From: Dokdonella fugitiva
Lineage (GTDB): Bacteria; Pseudomonadota; Gammaproteobacteria; Xanthomonadales; Rhodanobacteraceae
Assembly (NCBI RefSeq): GCF_004342425.1
Contig: NZ_SLWQ01000010.1
Coordinates: forward strand, 1 to 64,000
Length of the DNA: 64,000 bases
Direction: 5' to 3'
Positions 58,601 to 64,000 of this stretch are shown piece after piece. Under the pieces are notes generated by a model. That model was given only the letters and a program-made list of their open reading frames with translations. It was not told the origin of the DNA and made no database searches. Positions within the stretch are counted from its first letter, which is position 1; every line of letters starts with the position of its first letter. Position numbers and translations under genes: made by a program.

Positions 58601-60797
58601 AATCAAGACGAAGAACGTCTACGACGCGCTGGATCGCCTGACGCAGCAGGTGCGAGACTTCAATGGTGCGGCCCCGGCGACGAGCAACACGGCGACCTCA
58701 TATGAGTACGACTCCCGCGACAACGTCAAGAAGATCACGGATCCGGACAACCTCGCTACGACTTATACGTATGACGCCCTGGACAACCTGAAGGCACTGG
58801 ACAGCCCGGACACCGGTCACACGAGCTACCGGTACGACCTCGCGGGCAATCGGATATCGCAAACCGATGCCCGCAACAAGGTGACGAACTATTCCTACGA
58901 CGCACTGAATCGTCCGAGGACGCGGACCCATCCGGCCGCAAGTACGCTCAACGTTACCTACACCTATGACGTAGCCAATGCGGACTGCGTCACGGGAGAG
59001 CAGGCACCCATGGGCCATCTGACGCGCATGCAGGACGGCAGCGGCGAAACGCGCTACTGCTACGACGCGCATGGCAACCTGCGCCGGAAAGTGCAGGTGA
59101 CCGCGGGAATCACGCAGACGACCGCATATACCTATACGGCCGGTGACCGTCTGGCCTCGATCACTTATCCGAGCGGCGCTTCGGCGACCTATGGGTTGGA
59201 CACCATGGGCCGCCAGTCCTCGCTGACATGGCAGCAGTCATCCACGTCGAGTCCCGTCACCATCGTCTCCAGCGCCACCTACAATCCCTTCGGGCCTGTG
59301 AGCGTGCTCACGTTCGGGAATGGGAGAACGCTGACCAAGACATACGATCAGGACTATGAGATCTCCGGCGTATCGAGCAGCGAGTCGACGGGGTTGCGCC
59401 TCGCTTTCGTTGTGGACACTATGGGCAACATCACCAGCGCGAGCATTCCGCTGTCGCGCGTGCAGCGCTCGTACTCCTATGATGCGCTAGAGCGGCTCGC
59501 GGATGTCACCGCGAGTATGGTGCCGTTCGAAACGTACACCTACAACAAGACCGGGGATCGTCTTTCGGCAGCGTTTGGCGGCGGCTCCGCGCAGGCCTAT
59601 TCCTACGTGCCGGGCACACATCGCCTGCTCAACGCGGGGGATGGAAACCGCAACTACGACGCCAATGGCAACCAGACCACGCTGCCGACGTCGACGTATC
59701 CGCTCGTGTACGACGACAGCAACCGGCTCTCGACCGCGACCGTGACGGTCGCCGGTTCGGCGACGACGTTCTCCTACGCGTACAACGGCGCAGGGCAGCG
59801 TACGTTCAAGAACAAGAGCGGTCTGACCACCTCGTTCGACGAGTCCTCGGTCTACGACGAGGGCGGCCGTCTACTGAGTGTCCGGACGAGCGATGGGACC
59901 TCGAGCTCGAGGAGCACCACATCCTCGACCAATCCGACGTTACGAGAGTTGATGTACTTCAACGGCGTTCCGGTCGCGCAGTTTACGCAGGAGCCGGTGT
60001 CGTTGACCGCGGGGCTGCACTACATCGAAACGGACCACCTTGGTTCGCCGCGCGTTGTGTTCGATCCTTCGAATAACGGCGCCATGTGGAAATGGGAGTT
60101 CCTGGACAGCGCATTCGGAGCGAACGTGCCGGACGAGGCCGTGTCCGGAAATGGACAGTACTTACTCGGCCTTCGGTACCCGGGCCAGTATTTCGATGCG
60201 GAGTCCGGGCTGCATTACAACTACTTCCGGGACTATGACCCAGCTACTGGCCGCTATGTTGAGAGCGATCCAACTGGACTTATGGATGGACCGAATACGT
60301 ACGCATATGTTGGGTCGTCCCCGCTGAACTACCGCGATGCCTGGGGTCTCGCGCGCTGCGAGTATTCAGTTTCCAGGCATACGCTCACGTGCACATCAAA
60401 TAATGCGTTCGACCCGAACTTTGTTGGTCCTCCAGATCAACGCAACCTTGGGCCTGGCGGGGTGTTCTCTGGCATTGGCGGATGCAGAAACAACAATTCG
60501 CAGGAGTGCGCGGACTCTAGCCATCGTGGGCCGATTCCACCGGGAAATTACCTGATGAACCGAGATACCCGTTCGTGCTGTCTCGATCATTGGCGCCTTG
60601 AGCCAAACCCGCCGGTCAAGTGGTGGGAGTATTACTCTGGCCTGCGTCGTAACGGCTTTAAGCTTCATCCAGGCGGGTTCTCGCTGGGCTGTATTACGGC
60701 ATCAAATAACGATAGTCAGGCAATGCATGACTACGATTGGGTCCACCAGTTGCTGATGCAAGAGGACGGAAACAACATGCTTGTCGTGGTGCCTTGA
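55647..60797 (+). CDS. Secreted RHS/YD-repeat polymorphic toxin with Tlde1-like (DUF2778) C-terminal domain
   Basis: A 1716-residue protein. A Sec-type signal peptide comes first (MRIFMRGANCGLFVFLALGA, cleavage probably near AFS-QTC). The N-terminal domain runs to about 400. YD/RHS repeats (about 410-1480) include TYTYDALDNLKALDSPDTGH and TSYRYDLAGNRISQTDARN. The RHS core (about 1500-1570) has GLHYNYFRDYDPATGRYVES, DPTGLMDGPNTYAYVGSSP and DAWGL in place of the usual DPxGL. The tip (about 1571-1716) has FSG.GGCRNNNS, RGPIPPGNY and HPGGFSLGCIT with His1674, Ser1679 and Cys1682. This fits DUF2778/Tlde1, an L,D-transpeptidase-fold domain that attacks peptidoglycan precursors. No PAAR or VgrG part is present. 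Ribosome site AGGGGATG precedes the ATG. The immunity gene begins one base after the stop. Confidence 0.9.
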   Translation: MRIFMRGANCGLFVFLALGAGQAFSQTCPTVPASLNYGYKPDTSTCRFKTLEEAEATLHASPAGSPASGLAFTITPNFFASPNAGASWDYRPNGAVTGSSSVLRGAAAAVSSSYSLFVRDWTSSSASLSDQVTQAQSQFDATYAVHPQYSWTRMGAATSTNNISGPPSQVTGVGTNQGSLIYRPASSTASGWGATVSINATQNAAILSGDEGRDGASVETTQSFIWNVQRTDDITCPAGANVLQGATSSNDACGTPFIKNFISGPGFNQTSGSCGIGDPCYPSNGNNLVVEKVFTYGRIPFELYYNSLRQTRPYSFIDRNWSHSLSKRVITEWFTDNHISGIGADNASPQSTTFVTVQDEQAHQEVFAKITDPNFPLAAGTYAFRSTNTLGNVLIFQPASGNTPHFWELDRADGAIEIYDRTGRLAQILYPDDPRGNLTLTYLGPPLPTVPVYNSSAVPTDEAFWRLGQVTDGTGRYVTFTYSNDQYLWLTDVTADDGTALAHFDYDSAHRLNKLTFADLSFRQYLYNEAANIFGGATPPAGIVGYWLTGTLDEMGRRFSTYKYDDWGRVVANWHGPNAEKVTLSYSSDATDSSATATLASGRQVTYNYLAGAPYRHMASRTDTSGASESFAYYDVANAAAFTRLRQKTDRNGNITKFEYDAAAVHVSARVQAYNTPQQRRVETDWDLTANRVLEERIIPQPNNSTNTVPDAKTTYAYDPATGRQVSVTRANLTDGTIRKTQRTYCSVTDTAATGCVAGYLKLVDGPRSDLIDQTTYAYYTSTDLSGCASGPSGACHHAGDLYSETNALGQASYFLAYDKYGHPTRTKDINGVISDYQYSARGWLTDKIVRVNANGTPAVGDATTHVEYDLSGLVKKVTDPDGVYLSYTYDDAHRLTRITDRANATIDYCPSGAGSPTCLDPLGHRLIEVTKDSSQSQKRKLSRAYDALGRLQQLNNAAGASVVAFGATGYDANGNPLLSTDGRGIKTKNVYDALDRLTQQVRDFNGAAPATSNTATSYEYDSRDNVKKITDPDNLATTYTYDALDNLKALDSPDTGHTSYRYDLAGNRISQTDARNKVTNYSYDALNRPRTRTHPAASTLNVTYTYDVANADCVTGEQAPMGHLTRMQDGSGETRYCYDAHGNLRRKVQVTAGITQTTAYTYTAGDRLASITYPSGASATYGLDTMGRQSSLTWQQSSTSSPVTIVSSATYNPFGPVSVLTFGNGRTLTKTYDQDYEISGVSSSESTGLRLAFVVDTMGNITSASIPLSRVQRSYSYDALERLADVTASMVPFETYTYNKTGDRLSAAFGGGSAQAYSYVPGTHRLLNAGDGNRNYDANGNQTTLPTSTYPLVYDDSNRLSTATVTVAGSATTFSYAYNGAGQRTFKNKSGLTTSFDESSVYDEGGRLLSVRTSDGTSSSRSTTSSTNPTLRELMYFNGVPVAQFTQEPVSLTAGLHYIETDHLGSPRVVFDPSNNGAMWKWEFLDSAFGANVPDEAVSGNGQYLLGLRYPGQYFDAESGLHYNYFRDYDPATGRYVESDPTGLMDGPNTYAYVGSSPLNYRDAWGLARCEYSVSRHTLTCTSNNAFDPNFVGPPDQRNLGPGGVFSGIGGCRNNNSQECADSSHRGPIPPGNYLMNRDTRSCCLDHWRLEPNPPVKWWEYYSGLRRNGFKLHPGGFSLGCITASNNDSQAMHDYDWVHQLLMQEDGNNMLVVVP

Positions 60798-60798
60798 G

Positions 60799-61176
60799 AT
60801 GCGCGTGTTGCTTGCTGGCCTTCTTGTCCTTCTTTCGAGCATTGGATGCTTTGTGGTGGCTGAATTTGCGTCGGCTGCCGCATATCAGGCCGTACCCTTT
60901 TTTTCCGCACCCATAAAGGTTGGCGCCAACGTGTTGGCCGCGCCACTTCTTGCGGGATTTATTGCGCGAAGAGTTTCCAGGGCTGGCATGTTGATAAGCA
61001 CGGCTACCGGGTTTATCGGAATGCACTTGCTAACGATTATGCGGGTTGTCATTGACGACCTGTCAGGCGCCTGGTTGCTCGGTGCGTTGCCTGCAATATT
61101 TATGACGATTTCGGTTACAGCAGTGTTATGTTGGACTGGCGCTTATCTCGCACCGCGGTACGGAGGGTCGATGTAA
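60799..61176 (+). CDS. Predicted membrane immunity protein for the RHS toxin tip
   Basis: A 125-residue hydrophobic protein with about four membrane segments (VLLAGLLVLLSSIGCFVVA; VLAAPLLAGFIA; GMLISTATGFIGMHLLTIM; WLLGALPAIFMTISVTAVL). No family recognised. The sequence TGA-G-ATG links it to the RHS stop codon, so translation is coupled, as is usual for immunity genes behind polymorphic toxins. An integral membrane protein fits protection against a toxin acting in the periplasm. A sample line in this gene has 53% GC, well below the core genes. A TTG start at 60781 would add six residues inside the RHS gene and is less likely. Confidence 0.7.
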   Translation: MRVLLAGLLVLLSSIGCFVVAEFASAAAYQAVPFFSAPIKVGANVLAAPLLAGFIARRVSRAGMLISTATGFIGMHLLTIMRVVIDDLSGAWLLGALPAIFMTISVTAVLCWTGAYLAPRYGGSM

Positions 61177-61184
61177 CGCGGTAA

Positions 61185-61323
61185 GGCGCATCTTGGATGC
61201 GCCGTTGGATGCTGTTGGGGGCGGAGCCGGGGTCAGGTCTACCGCGGTACGGCGTATAGCGTGCGCCTTGGCGCACCGTCACGAGGCGTTGCGGTGTTCC
61301 CATCGGCGCGTCCAAGACGCGCC
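61185..61323. repeat. Palindrome cluster between two toxin/immunity modules
   Basis: The 312-bp spacer 61177-61488 has no credible gene. It contains three perfect short hairpins: GGCGCATC-TTG-GATGCGCC (61185-61203), GTGCGCC-TT-GGCGCAC (61261-61276) and GGCGCGTC-CAA-GACGCGCC (61305-61323). GGGGTCAGGT at 61229-61238 repeats the core of the hrpA inverted repeat. The rest, 61324-61470, shows nothing clear. The repeats may mark recombination or insertion points. Confidence 0.7.
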
Positions 61324-61488
61324 CTAAGCCGACGCAATCCGGGACACCCTTGAACTTCGAGTGCGATCCGGGGACATCCAAGACTCCCGGCTACCAAGCC
61401 GAAAGCTTGAAAAGCGACGAAGTGCGAGCCGATGTAATGACCCAGCGAATTCCTGCTCAGGTGTTACCTTTGACTGAGGAGTCCACCG

Positions 61489-61872
61489 GTGGGCATCGGC
61501 CCAGACAACTTGTTCTCTGGAAATGGGGATTGTAAAAACAACAATTCTGATAAGTGCCAAGGTTCCGATGATGAAGGGCCCGTTCCCGAAGGGGACTACC
61601 ATATGAGGCCGTATGACGGGAAACATCCGGACTCGGGAAACTGGTGGCGACTGCTGCCTGACTCGTGGTGGGCGCAGATTGCCAGCTTTTACGCGCAGCA
61701 GACCGAGAGGACAGACTTGGGGCGACTCGGGGGATATATTTTGCATCCTGGATCCCGGTCCAATGGCTGCATTACGTTTCGATGGGATAGTGAATTGAGG
61801 AAGGCCCAGTACGGTTTGGTAAATGAGCTACTGAGCGCGGACCCTCCTAATACGCTACAGGTGGTTCCATGA
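61489..61872 (+). CDS. Orphan Tlde1-like (DUF2778) toxin domain
   Basis: A 127-residue protein homologous to the RHS tip just upstream. Shared blocks are NLFSGNGDCKNNNSDKC, DEGPVPEGDYHM, ILHPGSRSNGCITF and a C-terminal LVNELLSADPPNTLQVVP. Putative catalytic His86 and Cys94 keep the same eight-residue spacing as in the RHS tip. It lacks the RHS core and any signal peptide. GTG 61489 is preceded by GAGGAG at 61476-61481 (7-nt spacing), so it may be translated on its own. It could be an active cytosolic stand-alone product needing another exporter, or a silent cassette able to recombine onto the RHS gene. The stop overlaps the next gene by four bases. Confidence 0.75.
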   Translation: MGIGPDNLFSGNGDCKNNNSDKCQGSDDEGPVPEGDYHMRPYDGKHPDSGNWWRLLPDSWWAQIASFYAQQTERTDLGRLGGYILHPGSRSNGCITFRWDSELRKAQYGLVNELLSADPPNTLQVVP

Positions 61873-62288
61873 GATTTGGCCTAAAGCGCACGCGTGACGC
61901 CGTCGTGCCTATCTTCGCAATTGCTGCGTCGGAAGCAGGCATGCCATATCTCTTGCATGCAATTTTCCTTGGCTTATCGCTTCCCTATGTTTCTTTGGTT
62001 CTCGCTAAAGTTGGCGTCCTATGCATATCCAAGGTAATCGTCGGGTCCGTCGTTGGATGGGCTACGAGCTTCGGGTGGCGCGAGCTACTAGCCATTTTTC
62101 TGGCGGGCACGGGTCTGTCATTCGTCGTGCATTTTGCAAGGGGGGCGGATTTTCGGGATTTCGCCGATATGCCGGCGGTGCCTATTTTCTTCTTGGTTTC
62201 GATACTGCTGATGCTATTTGGCGCAGTGCTTGGAATTTGGGCGCGTGGACTGGTAGGGGAGCGCAAGGGTCGGCCTAGGATGAATTGA
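61869..62288 (+). CDS. Second predicted membrane immunity protein
   Basis: A 139-residue polytopic membrane protein with hydrophobic segments at about 12-62 (two or three helices), 72-89 (LLAIFLAGTGLSFVVHF) and 101-124 (AVPIFFLVSILLMLFGAVLGI). The ATG overlaps the stop of the orphan toxin domain (ATGA, 61869-61872), the same tight coupling as in the upstream pair. It is not evidently similar in sequence to the first immunity protein, as expected for specific partners. A sample line inside it (61981) is 43% GC against about 72% in core genes, pointing to recent acquisition. Function is inferred from context only. Confidence 0.7.
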   Translation: MRFGLKRTRDAVVPIFAIAASEAGMPYLLHAIFLGLSLPYVSLVLAKVGVLCISKVIVGSVVGWATSFGWRELLAIFLAGTGLSFVVHFARGADFRDFADMPAVPIFFLVSILLMLFGAVLGIWARGLVGERKGRPRMN

Positions 62289-62378
62289 AGTCGTTGATCC
62301 AGATATATTTCTCGCAGTAGAGGTACGTTGTCCCCCTGTTCAGACAGCGCTCATGCTTAGCCATGCGATCATTCGTGA

Positions 62379-63947
62379 ATGGAGACGTGGGCTGCGTGCT
62401 TGCGAGGTATTGGTGTTGCGCTACTCGCCACGATGCTCGGCGCGTGCGCGACCTTGCGCACGGACTTGCCGAAGCCGCCGTCGACGGCGCTGCCCGCGGT
62501 CGCCGACACGGCGTCGACGCGCTACGTCGCGGGTGAAGTCGCCGCACATCCGGGGCAATCCGGTTTCCGTCCGCTGCTCGGCAACGCGAACGCGCTGATG
62601 AGTCGCGTCGTGCTCGCCGATGCGGCGCGCCATTCGATCGACCTGCAGTACTACATCTTCAAGAACGACGCGACCGGCCGTCTCGTCGCGCAGCGCCTGC
62701 TCGCCGCCGCCGACCGCGGCGTGCGCGTGCGCATCCTGCTCGACGACCTCGACATTTCGAAGGAGGACCGCCTGCTCGATGCGCTCGACGCGCATCCGAA
62801 CATCGAGGTGCGCCTGTTCAATCCATTCCGCTTCCGCCACCGGTCGATCCTCGCCAAGGCGAGCCAGTTCCTCCTCGAAGGCCCCCGCCTCAACCGGCGC
62901 ATGCACAACAAGGCGTTCATCGTCGACGGCATGCAGGCGATCGTCGGCGGTCGCAACATAGGCGACGCGTATTTCGACGCGGGCGAGGAGGTGCACTTCC
63001 GCGACCTCGACGTGCTCGCCATCGGCCCGGTCGTCGCGCAGGTTGCCGCGATGTTCGACCGCTACTGGAACAGCGACGCGGCGTTTCCCGTCACCGCGTA
63101 CAGCGACAACCAGGTCAGCGAAGCCAACCTCGCGACCCTGCGCGTACGCTTGCTGCGCGACGCACGCGCGTTCAAGGAAAGCGAGTACGCCGACGTCGTC
63201 GCCCAGGACCTGCCCAATGGCCCGAGCGCGGAACACAAGGGCGGATGGTTCTGGGGCGAGGCACGCCTCGCCGCGGACGATCCCGCCAAGGTCGATCCTT
63301 CGCCCGGCGTCGACGAGCGCCGGCTGCGCCATATCGCGCCGGCCCTGCGGCGCGAACTCGACGCCGCGAGGTCGCAGGCGCTGCTCGTCTCGCCGTACTT
63401 CATCCCGGGCGACGAAGGCGTCGCGCTGCTCGCCGCGCTCGTCGCGCGCGGAGCGACGGTGAAGGTGCTGACCAACGCGCTGTCGGCGACCGACGAGCCG
63501 GAAGTGCACGCGGGCTACGCGAAGTATCGCGAGGACCTGCTGCGGGCCGGTGTCGAGCTGTACGAACTCGAGGGACTGCGCGGCGCCGGCGTCCAGCGCG
63601 CCTACGGCACGTCGTCGGGCGTGAGCCTGCATGCGAAGACGATGGTGATCGACCACCGCCGCGTATTCGTCGGCTCGATGAATTTCGATCCGCGCTCGGT
63701 CACGTTCAACACCGAGATGGGCGTGATCGTCGACAGCCCCGGGCTCGCCGATGCGATCGAACAGTTCTTCGCGCACGCGACCGCGCCCGACAATGCCTAT
63801 CACGTGGAACTCGTGCATGGCCGCTTGCGCTGGACCGGCCAGGAGGACGGCAAACCGATCGAGTATGACCACGATCCCGGCGCCTCGCGCTGGCAGCGCG
63901 CGAAACTGCGCATGCTGCGCTTGCTGCCAATCGAAGGATTGCTTTGA
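62379..63947 (+). CDS. clsC: ClsC-type phospholipase D family cardiolipin synthase, lipoprotein
   Basis: A 522-residue protein with an N-terminal signal and lipobox-like MLGAC (Cys23). Two PLD HKD motifs are present: RMHNKAFIVDG with His176 and Lys178, then GSMNFD-associated LHAKTMVIDHRR with His418 and Lys420. The segment SIDLQYYIFKNDATGRLVA and the first Asn/Gly motif GGRNIGDAYF match ClsC (YmdC), which makes cardiolipin from phosphatidylglycerol and phosphatidylethanolamine. E. coli ClsC is about 473 aa. High GC resumes here, so the accessory block ends before this gene. Its stop overlaps the next start (TGATG), giving an operon. Confidence 0.88.
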   Translation: METWAACLRGIGVALLATMLGACATLRTDLPKPPSTALPAVADTASTRYVAGEVAAHPGQSGFRPLLGNANALMSRVVLADAARHSIDLQYYIFKNDATGRLVAQRLLAAADRGVRVRILLDDLDISKEDRLLDALDAHPNIEVRLFNPFRFRHRSILAKASQFLLEGPRLNRRMHNKAFIVDGMQAIVGGRNIGDAYFDAGEEVHFRDLDVLAIGPVVAQVAAMFDRYWNSDAAFPVTAYSDNQVSEANLATLRVRLLRDARAFKESEYADVVAQDLPNGPSAEHKGGWFWGEARLAADDPAKVDPSPGVDERRLRHIAPALRRELDAARSQALLVSPYFIPGDEGVALLAALVARGATVKVLTNALSATDEPEVHAGYAKYREDLLRAGVELYELEGLRGAGVQRAYGTSSGVSLHAKTMVIDHRRVFVGSMNFDPRSVTFNTEMGVIVDSPGLADAIEQFFAHATAPDNAYHVELVHGRLRWTGQEDGKPIEYDHDPGASRWQRAKLRMLRLLPIEGLL

Positions 63948-64000
63948 TGCGCAGGCGCCTGCTCGCGCTCGCCGGCGTGCTCGCGCTCGCCGCGGCGGCC
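63947..64000 (+). CDS. Start of an exported protein, truncated by window end
   Basis: Only 18 codons are visible, reading MRRRLLALAGVLALAAAA, a typical signal peptide start (Arg-rich then hydrophobic). The ATG shares its A with the clsC stop (TGATG), so it is translationally coupled to the cardiolipin synthase gene. Family cannot be determined. Confidence 0.6.
   Translation, partial: MRRRLLALAGVLALAAAA

Overview
The window looks like a chromosomal piece of a GC-rich gammaproteobacterium of the Xanthomonadales, probably Rhodanobacteraceae or Xanthomonadaceae. This is inferred from the gene set (RelA, HrpA, YoaA-type helicase, PBP1b, Mla-type lipid transport, MgtE), the strong C/G third-position bias, and palindromic intergenic repeats of the ATTCCCGC-GAAC-GCGGGAAT kind. 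Sample 60-base lines give about 72% GC in core genes (27001) but 53% and 43% GC in the toxin/immunity region (60841, 61981). I saw no rRNA, tRNA, CRISPR array or intact insertion sequence.

Layout. 1-8217 is the 3' end of a giant secreted protein made of DUF11 repeats with an IPTL-CTERM-like tail. 8294-16781 holds an AlkB-family dioxygenase and a signalling block: a FixJ-type response regulator, a histidine kinase, a stand-alone receiver, a small spore-coat-U-like secreted protein, and a convergent 1431-residue PAS/GAF/GGDEF/EAL/receiver protein. Two related operator-like sites flank the kinase gene and the receiver gene. 16877-24542 holds mgtE, a four-gene Mla-like ABC operon with a STAS-fused permease, a ThrE-type exporter, a DUF1275 membrane protein and dps. 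24684-36700 holds hrpA, two secreted proteins of unknown role, relA, a transmembrane Ser/Thr kinase and a TANGO2/NRDE protein. hrpA and relA each carry an in-frame palindromic repeat insertion. 36706-47964 holds a three-glycosyltransferase fusion, PBP1b, a TPR lipoprotein, a YoaA/DinG-type helicase and a TPR-sulfotransferase.

48145-62288 is the accessory part. It starts with a large secreted subtilisin-like protease and a clear terminator, followed by repeats. Then come three consecutive genes for secreted proteins, the last a 1716-residue RHS/YD-repeat protein with a Sec signal peptide. Its C-terminal tip resembles DUF2778 (Tlde1), an L,D-transpeptidase-fold toxin domain. One base downstream is a small polytopic membrane protein, a likely immunity protein. 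A spacer full of short palindromes separates this from a second, orphan copy of the same toxin domain, which overlaps by four bases a second membrane-protein gene. This tandem toxin/immunity layout is the most interesting system seen here. The window closes with a ClsC-type phospholipase D lipoprotein and the first 18 codons of another exported protein.
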